Shown: positions 15,984-24,048 of the stretch, in pieces
Position numbering within the stretch: the first letter of the stretch is position 1
Layout: every line of letters begins with the position of its first letter
Assembly: GCA_963803335.1 (NCBI GenBank)
Contig: CAWDME010000007.1
Location: forward strand, 186,001 to 250,000
Source of the DNA: DASSUW01 sp963803335
GTDB taxonomy: Bacteria; Actinomycetota; Thermoleophilia; Solirubrobacterales; Solirubrobacteraceae
DNA: 64,000 nt
Direction: 5' to 3'
Translations under genes and position numbers: made by a program
Notes under the pieces: generated by a model
What the model was told of the DNA's origin: nothing
The model's database searches: none
What the model saw: only the letters and a program-made list of their open reading frames with translations

Positions 15984-17500
15984 ATGGCGCCCCGACCGGT
16001 GAGCACGGCCGGGAATGTTGCCAGGAGGATCTCGACGTCGCGCGCGAGCGACCAGCCGGCGACGTACTGGTAGTCGAGCTTGATCATGTCCGAGAACGGG
16101 ATGTGCGAGCGGCCCGAGACCTGCCACGGGCCGGTGAGCCCGGGACGCAGGTCGGCGCGCCGGCCCTGCCACTCCTCGGTCAGCGCCTCCGCCTCGGCGA
16201 TCACCAGCGGCCGCGGGCCGACCATGCTCATGTCGCCCCACAGGACGTTGAGGAGCTGGGGCGCCTCGTCGAGCGAGAAGCGGCGCAGGATGCGGCCGAC
16301 GCGCGTCACGCGGTCGTCGTAGCGCTCCTTGACGATCGCGCCGTCGTCGCGGACCAGCACCCGCGAGCCGACGTACATCGAGCGGAACTTGAGCAGCCGG
16401 AACAGCCGGCCGCCGCGGCCGGTGCGCTGCTGCGTGAAGAACACCGGGCCGCGCGAGTCGAGCTTGATCGCGATCGCGATGAGCGCCATGAGCGGCAGTA
16501 CGGCGAGTACGAGCACGCCGGCGACGGCGATGTCGAGCGCGCGCTTGAGGATCCCCGAGCCGCGCGAGAAGTCCGGGACCTGGATCGAGACCAGCGGGAT
16601 CCCGCCGATCTGCTCGAGGTAGCGCGCGCCGTCGAGGAACTCGAACAGCCGCGGGATGATGTCGACGGTCAGGCCGGCGTCGCGGCACATGCGGACGCAG
16701 TTCAGGAGCTCCTCGTGGCCCGACCGCGTGAACGCGATCATCACGCGGTCGATGCGGCCGGTGGCGATCAGGTCGGAAAGCGCGTCGAGCCCGCCGAGGC
16801 GTGGCAGCCCGAGCAGCTCCGCGTTGTGGGCGTCGTCGTCGAGGAAGCCGATCGTGTCGAGCCCGAGCTCGGGGTAGCGGTCGAGCCGGGCCACGAGGTC
16901 GGCCGCCACGACTCCGGAGCCGAGAACCAGCGTGCGCTGGCGCAGCGAGGCGTTGCGGTGGATCGCGGCGCGAGCGGCGGACCGGCTGATCGCGGCGCCG
17001 GCGGCCATCAGGCCGGAGGCGGCGAGCGCGCCGACGACCGGGCGCGGCGCGCCAAGCACCGAGACGAGGCCGAACACCGGCCACGAGATGAGCAGCGTGG
17101 TGACGGCGAGGCGCGGCGCATCGCCGACACCGCTGGCCCACGTGCGCAGCGGGGTCACGGCGTACAGGCCGCAGGCAGAGGCGACGGCCGGCCAGCCGGC
17201 CGCGACCGCGAGCGCGACGACGGGGATCATGGCCGGGGCGAGGCCGGCGAAGACGGCGGTCAGCGCGCCGGCGACCGAGCCGGCCAGTACGTCGGCGCTC
17301 AGCAGCTGCCGGCGCAGGCGGCGGTCACGGCCGGCGGCGGCGGAGCGCGCAGCGGCGAAGTGCGCGAAGCCGTCGCCGAGCGGGCGGAGGAGAACGGCGC
17401 CCTCGGGCGAGATGGCGTCGGGCGAGCCGGGCTGCTCAACCGGGGAGCTCCCGTTTAGTCCTGCCCTCCGACTTCTCGCCTTCGTGCGCCCGGCTTCCAT
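15980..17500 (-). CDS. Undecaprenyl-phosphate sugar phosphotransferase (priming glycosyltransferase)
   Basis: A ~506-residue polyprenyl glycosylphosphotransferase that would start the repeat unit by moving a sugar 1-phosphate onto undecaprenyl phosphate. It has several N-terminal membrane helices (~residues 65-175), a Rossmann-like middle domain (TLVLGSGVVAADLVARLDRYPELG), then a membrane hairpin and the catalytic bacterial sugar transferase domain. Family motifs are KRALDIAVAG, RGPVFFTQQRTGRGG, LLKFRSM, RRFSLDEAPQLLNVLWGDMSMVGPRP and LRPGLTGPWQVSGRS. The ATG at 17500 is preferred; the open frame begins at 17548. Confidence 0.9.
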   Translation of the reverse strand: MEAGRTKARSRRAGLNGSSPVEQPGSPDAISPEGAVLLRPLGDGFAHFAAARSAAAGRDRRLRRQLLSADVLAGSVAGALTAVFAGLAPAMIPVVALAVAAGWPAVASACGLYAVTPLRTWASGVGDAPRLAVTTLLISWPVFGLVSVLGAPRPVVGALAASGLMAAGAAISRSAARAAIHRNASLRQRTLVLGSGVVAADLVARLDRYPELGLDTIGFLDDDAHNAELLGLPRLGGLDALSDLIATGRIDRVMIAFTRSGHEELLNCVRMCRDAGLTVDIIPRLFEFLDGARYLEQIGGIPLVSIQVPDFSRGSGILKRALDIAVAGVLVLAVLPLMALIAIAIKLDSRGPVFFTQQRTGRGGRLFRLLKFRSMYVGSRVLVRDDGAIVKERYDDRVTRVGRILRRFSLDEAPQLLNVLWGDMSMVGPRPLVIAEAEALTEEWQGRRADLRPGLTGPWQVSGRSHIPFSDMIKLDYQYVAGWSLARDVEILLATFPAVLTGRGAI

Positions 17501-17586
17501 GCGATGCCCGCTCTCTGGATCAATCCACGCTGTCTTGGCCGTGCACACCGTACCGTTGCGGGCGGCCGCTGTCTCTAGCCATCCAT

Positions 17587-19596
17587 ATGAGCGTCACGTA
17601 CAAGACTCCTCCAGAACGTCGTACTCGCAGTCGCGTGTTGATACGGGCAACTTTTTCCGGCGCGGGCCGTGCGCTAATTGTCTGCGCTCTGACAATCGCG
17701 CTCGGCTTTCGCGCCGGCGGGTTCTTTGCGGGGGTGACCGGCATCGCGGCGCTGGCGCTCGCCGTGGGCCTGGCCGTGCGGGTCACGGTGGTCGCGCGGC
17801 CGTTCGGCGGCTGGAGCGGCGGCCTGGCGATCGCCGCGGGCGCGCTCGCGCTGTTCGCGGCGTGGACGCTGTGCTCGGAGTTCTGGTCGCACGCGCCCGC
17901 GCGGGCGCTGATCGAGTTCGACCGGGTCCTGCTCTACCTGCTCGTGCTGATCGTGTGCGGCCTCGAGGCGACGCGGCGGGGCGACCTCTCGCGGGTCGTA
18001 CAGGGGGTCGCCGCGGCACTGACCGCGATCTGCATCGCCGGCTTGCTGAGCCGGCTGCTGCCGGATGTTGTGAGCACGGCGCCCAACATCGTCGACGAGC
18101 GACTCAGCTTCCCGCTCACGTACTGGAACGCGATGGGCATCGCCGCGACGCTGGCGCTCGTCCTGTGCGCCCACCTCACGGCGAGCGGCGCCGAGCCCGG
18201 CCCCGTGCGCGTGCTGGCGGCGGCGGTGATCCCCGCGGTGGCCGTGACGCTCTTCCTCACGTTCTCGCGCGGCGGCATCTGGGTCGCGCCGATCGGGCTC
18301 GTCGTCTACGTGCTGCTCGCCTCGCCGCGGGGGCTCCTGACCGCGCTGCCCGCGGCCGGGCTGCCGGCGGCGGGCGCCGTGTATGCGGCGTTCGACGCCG
18401 ACGCGCTGACGAAGGCCAACTTCGCCAACTCAGCCGCCGCGGCAGATCAGGGCCACCGGCTGCTGTGGATCGTCGTCGGCTGCATGGTCGCCGCCGCTGT
18501 GCTGCGCACGGTCGGGCTGGGGATCGACAGGCGCGTAGCGCGCGTCAAGGTCTCCCCGCCGCGGCTCCGCGCGGCGCGCTGGGGCCTCGTCGCGGTGACG
18601 GTGCTGGCGATCGCCGTCGGCGCGTTCGCGGCTGACGCGCCCGGGCGCATCGACAAGATCCGGGACACGTGGTCGCACGGCACGTTCCTGGCCACCTCCG
18701 ACCTGCGTGACCGCCTCCTGTCGTTCTCCGACAACGGGCGCGTGCTGCACTGGCGGGTGGCGACCGACACGTTCGCCGAGCACCCGCTGCTCGGCACCGG
18801 GGCGGGCACCTACCGGCTCAGCTGGGAGCAGCGCCGGGAGTCGGGCTTCCAGGTCAACGACGCGCACTCGCTCTACCTCGAGGTGCTGTCCGAGATGGGC
18901 GTGCCCGGGCTCGTGTTCCTGCTCGTCGCGCTCGGCAGCGTCCTCGTCGCGGGGCTGCGGCGATTGCGCGGGCCGGAGCGGCACGTGCACGCTGCCGTGG
19001 TGGCGGCGGGCGTGGCCCTGCTCGTCCACGCGGGCGTCGACTGGGACTGGGAGATGCCGGCCGTGTTCCTGTGGTTCTTCGGCGCCGGCGGCGTGATGCT
19101 GGCCGCGCGCGCGGGCAGCGAGCGCGCGCCGGTGCCGGGTCGCCTCGCGCGCCTGCTCGCGGGGCTCGCCTGCCTGCTGGTGGCGCTCACGCCGTGGTTC
19201 ATCGCCTCCTCGCAGGGCCCGCTCAACGCCGCCACCGAGGCGTTCGACCGCGGTGACTGCGCCACGGCGGTCGACAGCGCGCTGACCGCCACCGAGCGTC
19301 TCTCCGTGCGGCCCGAACCGTTCGAGGTGATCGGCTGGTGCGACGTGCGGGCCGGCCAGGGGCCGCTGGCGGTGGCGGCGATGACCTCGGCGCACGACCG
19401 CGACCCGAACAACTGGGCGTACGTCTACGGGCTCGCGGTGGCCAAGGCGGTCGCGGGGCAGGACCCGCGGCCACTCGCCACGCGCGCGAGCCGGCTCAAC
19501 CCGCGCGAGGTGCTGGCGAGCAACTTCGCGAAGCGCGTCAAGACAGCCAAGAAGGCCCGCTGGCCGGCAATCGCCCAGCGGGCCCTGGCGCCTTAG
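17587..19596 (+). CDS. O-antigen ligase/polymerase-family membrane protein with C-terminal repeat domain
   Basis: A 669-residue polytopic membrane protein with ~12 helices. The segment ERLSFPLTYWNAMGI near residue 180 and the periplasmic loop GRVLHWRVATDTFAEHPLLGTGAGTY near residue 385 are typical of the O-antigen ligase superfamily. VNDAHSLYLEVLSEMGVPG is the conserved ligase loop. After the last helix, residues ~545-669 form an extracytoplasmic helical region of TPR type. Together with the protein at 8963 the locus has two such enzymes, one possibly polymerase and one ligase. It is divergent from the priming transferase. Confidence 0.85.
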   Translation: MSVTYKTPPERRTRSRVLIRATFSGAGRALIVCALTIALGFRAGGFFAGVTGIAALALAVGLAVRVTVVARPFGGWSGGLAIAAGALALFAAWTLCSEFWSHAPARALIEFDRVLLYLLVLIVCGLEATRRGDLSRVVQGVAAALTAICIAGLLSRLLPDVVSTAPNIVDERLSFPLTYWNAMGIAATLALVLCAHLTASGAEPGPVRVLAAAVIPAVAVTLFLTFSRGGIWVAPIGLVVYVLLASPRGLLTALPAAGLPAAGAVYAAFDADALTKANFANSAAAADQGHRLLWIVVGCMVAAAVLRTVGLGIDRRVARVKVSPPRLRAARWGLVAVTVLAIAVGAFAADAPGRIDKIRDTWSHGTFLATSDLRDRLLSFSDNGRVLHWRVATDTFAEHPLLGTGAGTYRLSWEQRRESGFQVNDAHSLYLEVLSEMGVPGLVFLLVALGSVLVAGLRRLRGPERHVHAAVVAAGVALLVHAGVDWDWEMPAVFLWFFGAGGVMLAARAGSERAPVPGRLARLLAGLACLLVALTPWFIASSQGPLNAATEAFDRGDCATAVDSALTATERLSVRPEPFEVIGWCDVRAGQGPLAVAAMTSAHDRDPNNWAYVYGLAVAKAVAGQDPRPLATRASRLNPREVLASNFAKRVKTAKKARWPAIAQRALAP

Positions 19597-19600
19597 GTGG

Positions 19601-20062
19601 TTACTCCTGGCGCGAACGCCAGCGGAGCATGAGGCCGCCGCTCAGGAGCGCGATGCCGCCGAGCAGGACGGGGATCGCCGCGAAGCCGGTGAACGGCAGC
19701 TGACCGCTGCTCCCGTTCTCCTCCTGACGCTCGGGCTGCAGGCCCGTCGTCTGGCCGTTGTTGTTCTCCTCCTCGCCGAGCACCTTGCCGGGCGGGGTGC
19801 TGAACGGTGTCACGGTCGCGTACTGCGTCTGGGCGGCGCTGTGGCCCGAGAGGCCACCGATCGCCATGCCGACGCCGGCGGTGCTGAACACGAACCCGAA
19901 AACCAGCATGGCCAGGATCGCGAGACGAGACTTCATCGGCTGAGCCCTCCTTGGTTGCGCGGCCCGCCGGAGGACACGCTGCTTGATCTCGTCCAGCTCC
20001 AGCTCGGTGGCTTCCGGCCGCCGGTCTCGCAAGAGCCGAATGACGTCGTCGATGTCGGTCAT
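19601..20062 (-). CDS. LPFTG-tailed membrane protein with cytoplasmic N-terminus, next to ECF sigma gene
   Basis: A 153-residue protein. Residues 1-43 are charged and cytoplasm-like (MTDIDDVIRLLRDRR, LDEIKQRVLRRAAQ). A membrane helix lies at ~46-68, followed by a Gln/Asn/Glu-rich extracellular linker, LPFTG near residue 124, a second helix and the basic tail RWRSRQE. The end is a classical sortase sorting signal, but the start is not a classical signal peptide. It is divergent from a sigma factor gene 54 bp away, which suggests an anti-sigma or sensing role. That role is an inference. The ATG at 20062 follows AGGGAG at short spacing. Confidence 0.75.
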   Translation of the reverse strand: MTDIDDVIRLLRDRRPEATELELDEIKQRVLRRAAQPRRAQPMKSRLAILAMLVFGFVFSTAGVGMAIGGLSGHSAAQTQYATVTPFSTPPGKVLGEEENNNGQTTGLQPERQEENGSSGQLPFTGFAAIPVLLGGIALLSGGLMLRWRSRQE

Positions 20063-20116
20063 CACTCCCTGATACGAACCACGCGCCCGATTCCTGACTG
20101 GAGACAGCGAGCGTAG

Positions 20117-20596
20117 ATGCGCCACGACGAGTTCGAGCGGCTCTATGCGGCCGAGGCCCAGGGGCTGTTCGCCTTCCTGGCCTACCGCACCGGAGACCGC
20201 ACGGTGGCCGAAGATCTGCTGGCCGACGCGTTCGAGCGCGCGCTGAAGGCACGGCGGGGATTCGACCGCCGGCGGGGGTCGGAGAAGACGTGGCTGTACG
20301 CGATCGCGCTCAACGTACTGCGCGACCACGCGCGGCGGGCGGCGGCCGAGGGGCGGGCGTACGAGCGCGCCACGGTGCCCGGCGACGCGCCCGACCGGCT
20401 GGCGGCGGTCGAGGCTCGCGACGAGCTGGGGCGGGCGATGTCGGCGTTGTCGGCCGAGGAGCGCGAGGCGATCGCACTGCGGTTCGGCGCCGAGCTCACG
20501 GTGCCGGAGATGGCGGAATTGCTGGGGGAGCCGCTGACGACCGTCGAGGGTCGGGTCTACCGGGCGCTCCGGAAGCTCCGCGAGGCCCTAGACTGA
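20117..20596 (+). CDS. ECF-type RNA polymerase sigma factor
   Basis: A 159-residue sigma-70 family protein with region 2 (FERLYAAEAQGLFAFLAYRTGDRTVAEDLLADAFERALK, residues ~6-45; KTWLYAIALNVLRDHAR follows) and region 4 (LSAEEREAIALRFGAELTVPEMAELLGEPLTTVEGRVYRALRKLRE, ~110-157). It would direct RNA polymerase to a small regulon, probably including the divergent LPFTG gene. The 3' end abuts the SRP RNA gene: the T of the TGA stop is the last base of a TAGACT -10 box for that RNA. Partner anti-sigma is not certain. Confidence 0.92.
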   Translation: MRHDEFERLYAAEAQGLFAFLAYRTGDRTVAEDLLADAFERALKARRGFDRRRGSEKTWLYAIALNVLRDHARRAAAEGRAYERATVPGDAPDRLAAVEARDELGRAMSALSAEEREAIALRFGAELTVPEMAELLGEPLTTVEGRVYRALRKLREALD

Positions 20597-20602
20597 GTGG
20601 CG
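20589..20602 (+). promoter_or_regulatory. -10 element for SRP RNA, inside the end of the sigma gene
   Basis: TAGACT at 20589-20594 lies 7 nt before the predicted 5' end at 20602. The same hexamer precedes dnaX and lysC. No good -35 was found at 16-18 nt. Confidence 0.5.
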
Positions 20603-20873
20603 GACCGTGCTAGGCGGGGAGGTAGCGGTGCCCTGCACCCGCAATCCGCTCTAGCGGGGCTGAATCCCCTCCCGAGGGGCGCGGCCCCTGAGTCAGCGCG
20701 CCGCCTGCAGGCGTCGATGGCCGGGTCCCGCGCGATGCAGGCCCGCGAACCAGGTCAGGTCCGGAAGGAAGCAGCCTTAAGCGGTCCCCTGTGGGCGCTG
20801 CGGGATCGCCCGGCCGGAGCCAGCAGACGGTGGTCAGCCCTCAGGGACGGCTTCGACGGAGGGTGCACGGTCC
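20602..20873 (+). ncRNA. ffs: Signal recognition particle RNA, large bacterial type with Alu domain
   Basis: About 272 nt. The 5' part carries the Alu-domain signature of the Bacillus scRNA (GTGCTAGGCGGGGAGGTAGC, then CCGCTCTAGCGGGGCTGAATCCCC). The distal part carries the helix 8 core GGTCAGGTCCGGAAGGAAGCAGCC (20752-20775 region) that binds Ffh. The two ends pair as GGACCGTGC / GCACGGTCC. A short T-run (20877-20880) follows as a likely terminator. The product targets nascent membrane proteins with Ffh. Its position before dnaX-ybaB-recR matches the Bacillus arrangement. Confidence 0.93.
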
Positions 20874-20950
20874 ACCTTTTCCGCCCTCGCCTTCTTGGTG
20901 CCGGCCAACTGCGGCATTGAGGGGGCGACGCGGTCGGCTGACTCGGCTCC

Positions 20951-20989
20951 GTGGCGCTTTTTCGTCGATATGCGACGAAAAGTCGCCAC
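20951..20989 (+). other. Long imperfect hairpin upstream of dnaX
   Basis: GTGGCG/CGCCAC and TTTTCGTCG/CGACGAAAA arms nest around the loop ATATG, giving ~15-16 paired positions. It is unusually AT-rich for this window and lies between the SRP RNA and the dnaX promoter. It may be an operator, a processing site or a backup terminator. Confidence 0.5.
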
Positions 20990-21048
20990 CAACCGGCCCC
21001 GCCGCCCTAAATGCCGATGTTCGATGGCGTTGCCGAGAACGCTGTCTC

Positions 21049-21066
21049 TAGACTCGGCAACCCGTG
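21049..21066 (+). promoter_or_regulatory. -10 element for leaderless dnaX mRNA
   Basis: TAGACT at 21049-21054, 9 nt before the GTG at 21064. The hexamer and spacing are identical to those before lysC (25363). Confidence 0.55.
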
Positions 21067-22722
21067 CCTTCGGCTCCCGCCTCGCTCTATCGCCGCCATC
21101 GCCCGCGGACGTTCGCCGACGTCGTCGGGCAGGACCACGTGGTCCGGACGCTGCGCAACGCGATCGAGCAGGGGAAGGTCCATCACGCGTACCTGTTCGT
21201 CGGGTCGCGCGGGACCGGCAAGACGTCGATGGCGAAGATCCTCGCCGCCTCGCTGAACTGCGTGAACGGGCCCACCGTCACGCCGTGCGGTGAGTGCGAG
21301 TCGTGCCGCTCGATCGCCAACGCCACGTCGCTCGATGTGATCGAGATGGACGCCGCGTCGAACAACTCGGTCGACGACATTCGCGACCTCCGCGAGCGCG
21401 TGAACTTCGCCCCGGTCGCCGGGCGGCACAAGGTCTACATCCTCGACGAGGCTCACATGCTGTCGACGGCGGCGTGGAACGCGTTCCTGAAGACGCTCGA
21501 GGAGCCGCCGCCGCACACCGTCTTCGTGCTCGCCACGACAGAGGCGAGCAAGGTGCTGCCGACCGTCGTGGACCGCTGTCACCGCTTCGACTTCGCGCGC
21601 CCGAGCGTGCCGCAGATCGCCGGCGTGCTGCGCAAGGTCGCGACCGCCGAGAGCATCGAGATCGGCGAGGAGGCGAGCGCGCTGATCGCCCGCTCCGCCA
21701 CCGGCTCGTTCCGCGACGCCCTCGGCACGCTCGAGCAGCTCGTCGCCTACTCGGGGAAGCGCATCGAGCTCGATGACGTGCTCGCAGTGCTCGGCGCCGC
21801 CGACGCCGACCTCGTGTTCGGCGCCGTCGACGCCGTCGCCGCGGGGGACGTCAAGGCCGCGCTCGGAGCCGCCGCCGCCCTCGCCGACTCGGGCCGTGAT
21901 CTCGGCCGCTTCTTTGGCGACCTCGAGGCGCATGCGCGTGCGCTGATGGTGGTCCAGGCGCTCGGTGAGCTGCCGGCCGAGCTGCGCATCACGCCCGAGC
22001 AGGACGAGCGGCTCATCGCCCAGGCGAAGGCCGTCGGGCCGGTCGACGTCATCCGCCTGCTCGACCTGATCGCCGCCGCGCTGCGCGCGATGAAGGACGG
22101 CGCCGACGCGCGGACACAGCTCGACCTTGCGCTGGTCAAGGCCGCCGAGCCGGCCCATGATCCCTCCGCCAAGGCGCTCCTCGCCCGGATCGAGCGGCTC
22201 GAGGGCCGCGCTCCCGCGCCGCCGCCGCCGCGCGACCCGGCTGAGCCGGCCACGGCCGCCGGCCGCACGCGTGTCGCGGTTGCCGCGGCCACGCCGGCGC
22301 CACCGCCGGAGGAGCCCGAGCCCACGGCGGTCGCGGTCGCCGTCGTCGAGAGCGAGGGCGAGCTGTCGCTCGAAGCGTTCACGCAGATGTGGCCGGCCGT
22401 CGTCGAATCGCTCGGCTCGGAGTCGCCGCGCCTCGCGGCGATCCTCCAGGAGGCTCGGCCCACCGCGCTCGCGGATCGCGACCTCACGATCGTGTGGCCG
22501 GAGTCGGCCGCGTTCTCCAAGCGCCAGGCCGAGGACCCGGAGAAGCGAGAGCTGATCGCGCAGACGATCCGCTCGGTTACAGGCGCCTCGCTCCGGCTCG
22601 CCTACGAGCTCGGAGCGGAGCTGCAACCGGCGGAGGCCCTGAGCGAGGATGAGCTCGTGGCGCGCTTCAAGCACGAGTTCGGCGCGGTCGAGGAGTCGCC
22701 GCCGAAGGAGGAGGAGTCCTGA
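21064..22722 (+). CDS. dnaX: DNA polymerase III subunit gamma/tau
   Basis: A 552-residue clamp-loader ATPase of the replisome. The P-loop GSRGTGKT is at residues 47-54, zinc-binding cysteines at 66, 75, 78 and 81, Walker B ILDEAHML near 128, and the arginine-finger region VDRCHRF further on. Domain III follows to about residue 360, then a Pro/Ala-rich linker and a C-terminal tau-like domain. No obvious slippery site for a gamma form was noticed. Its stop overlaps the ybaB start by one base (TGATG), forming the conserved dnaX-ybaB-recR operon. Confidence 0.95.
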   Translation: MPSAPASLYRRHRPRTFADVVGQDHVVRTLRNAIEQGKVHHAYLFVGSRGTGKTSMAKILAASLNCVNGPTVTPCGECESCRSIANATSLDVIEMDAASNNSVDDIRDLRERVNFAPVAGRHKVYILDEAHMLSTAAWNAFLKTLEEPPPHTVFVLATTEASKVLPTVVDRCHRFDFARPSVPQIAGVLRKVATAESIEIGEEASALIARSATGSFRDALGTLEQLVAYSGKRIELDDVLAVLGAADADLVFGAVDAVAAGDVKAALGAAAALADSGRDLGRFFGDLEAHARALMVVQALGELPAELRITPEQDERLIAQAKAVGPVDVIRLLDLIAAALRAMKDGADARTQLDLALVKAAEPAHDPSAKALLARIERLEGRAPAPPPPRDPAEPATAAGRTRVAVAAATPAPPPEEPEPTAVAVAVVESEGELSLEAFTQMWPAVVESLGSESPRLAAILQEARPTALADRDLTIVWPESAAFSKRQAEDPEKRELIAQTIRSVTGASLRLAYELGAELQPAEALSEDELVARFKHEFGAVEESPPKEEES

Positions 22723-23141
22723 TGCCGCAACCGCCCAACCTCCAGAACATGCTGCGCCAGGCGCAGGAGATGATGGCCGCCCAGCAGCAGGCGCAGGAGG
22801 CGCTCAAGTCCGAGCGCGTCGAGGCCAGCGCCGGCGGCGGCATGGTCAAGGTCACGATGACCGGGGACCTGCACCTGGAGTCGATCGCCATCGATCCCGA
22901 CGCCGTCGACCCCGAGGACGTCGAGATGCTGCAGGACATGGTCGTCGCCGCCGTCAACGAGGCGCTGCGCTCGGCCCAGGAGCTGCAGGAGTCCAAGCTC
23001 GGCGGCCTCGGCGAGGGCTTTGACCCGATGAGCGCGCTCGACGCCCTCGGCATGGGCGGTCTCGGCGGCCTCGGCGGCGGAGGCGGTGGCCTGCCGGGCG
23101 GCGGCCAGCCCAATCGTGCCGCCCGCCGCAAGAAGAGATAG
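22722..23141 (+). CDS. YbaB/EbfC-family nucleoid-associated protein
   Basis: A 139-residue small DNA-binding protein that forms dimers and coats DNA. The N-terminal helix is Gln/Met-rich (NLQNMLRQAQEMMAAQQQAQEALKSE), followed by the family beta-sheet core (VEASAGGGMVKVTMTGDLHLESIAIDP) and a C-terminal helix (LQDMVVAAVNEALRSAQEL). A glycine-rich tail and a basic end (AARRKKR) extend beyond the usual ~105 residues. The position between dnaX and recR is conserved in many bacteria. The ATG overlaps the dnaX stop. Confidence 0.93.
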   Translation: MPQPPNLQNMLRQAQEMMAAQQQAQEALKSERVEASAGGGMVKVTMTGDLHLESIAIDPDAVDPEDVEMLQDMVVAAVNEALRSAQELQESKLGGLGEGFDPMSALDALGMGGLGGLGGGGGGLPGGGQPNRAARRKKR

Positions 23142-23738
23142 TTGCTCGCCCCGCCGCTCCAGCGTCTCGTCACCGAGCTGGCCAAGCTCCCGGGCATCGG
23201 CCAGCGCACCGCGCAGCGGCTCGCCTTCCACATCCTGCGCGCGAGTCCGGAAGACGCCGCCGCGCTCGCCGAGGCGATCCGCGACGTCAAGGAGAAGATC
23301 ACGCCGTGCGAGGTGTGCTTCAACCTCGCCGAGGGACCGCGCTGCACCGTCTGCCTGGACGAGCGCCGCGACGCCGATCTGATCTGCGTCGTCGAGGAGC
23401 CCGGCGACGTGATCCCGATCGAGCGCACGCACGAGTACCGCGGCCGCTACCACGTGCTCGGCGGCGCGCTGTCGCCGATCGACGGGGTCGAGCCCGAGGA
23501 CCTCAAGCTCGCCCAGCTCTACGAGCGGGTGACGAACGGCGTTCGTGAAGTCATCCTCGCCACCAACCCGACCACCACGGGCGAGGCGACCGCCCTCCAT
23601 ATCGCCGCGGCGCTGCACCAGCGCGCGCCCGAGGTGACCGTGACCCGCCTCGCCTCCGGGCTCCCCGTCGGCGGCGACCTCGAGTACGCCGACGAAGTGA
23701 CGCTCGGCCGCGCCTTCGCGGGTCGCCGAGCGGTGTAG
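23142..23738 (+). CDS. recR: Recombination protein RecR
   Basis: A 198-residue RecFOR-pathway protein that loads RecA at gaps. It shows the helix-hairpin-helix (LAKLPGIGQRTAQRLAFHIL, residues ~14-33), a four-cysteine zinc finger (CEVCFNLAEGPRCTVC, near 56-71), and the Toprim domain (LICVVEEPGDVIPIERT, RYHVLGGALSPIDGV). The length matches the family. The TTG start is directly behind the ybaB stop and is the only sensible start in frame. Confidence 0.95.
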   Translation: MLAPPLQRLVTELAKLPGIGQRTAQRLAFHILRASPEDAAALAEAIRDVKEKITPCEVCFNLAEGPRCTVCLDERRDADLICVVEEPGDVIPIERTHEYRGRYHVLGGALSPIDGVEPEDLKLAQLYERVTNGVREVILATNPTTTGEATALHIAAALHQRAPEVTVTRLASGLPVGGDLEYADEVTLGRAFAGRRAV

Positions 23739-24048
23739 CGGCGCGCGGCTCGTCTACGAGCGCCTCGCGGATCGCGTCGGCACCGACTGGGTCGCGATCT
23801 CGGACCGGCAGATCGCCGACCTTTAGTGCCGTGCGTCGCGCTCGGTCCGCGAGCGGACCGAGCGTCCCGGCAGAGCGTTGACGCGCCTCGGGCGAGGTGG
23901 GAGTGTCGTTCCAGCCCCCGGCTAAGCGGTGCCGAACCGCGTCAGCTGGCGTTGGCGCACGATTCTGTGGTGTGCCCCGTTTGCTGTGCCTCGGCGTCGC
24001 TCGGGCGAGTGCTCAAGACCCCTGGCGTGCTCATGAAAGGGGCGCTCG
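23739..24048. other. 310-bp gap: short coding-like remnant and a perfect hairpin
   Basis: Three things are seen. A start-less frame at 23740-23826 encodes 28 residues including RLVYERLADRVGTDW and AISDRQIADL before TAG, which looks like the tail of a lost gene. A perfect 11-bp hairpin lies at 23839-23864 (CGCTCGGTCCG, loop CGAG). The rest is unannotated sequence ending in the AAAGGGG ribosome-binding site of the next gene. No T-run follows the hairpin. Confidence 0.45.
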
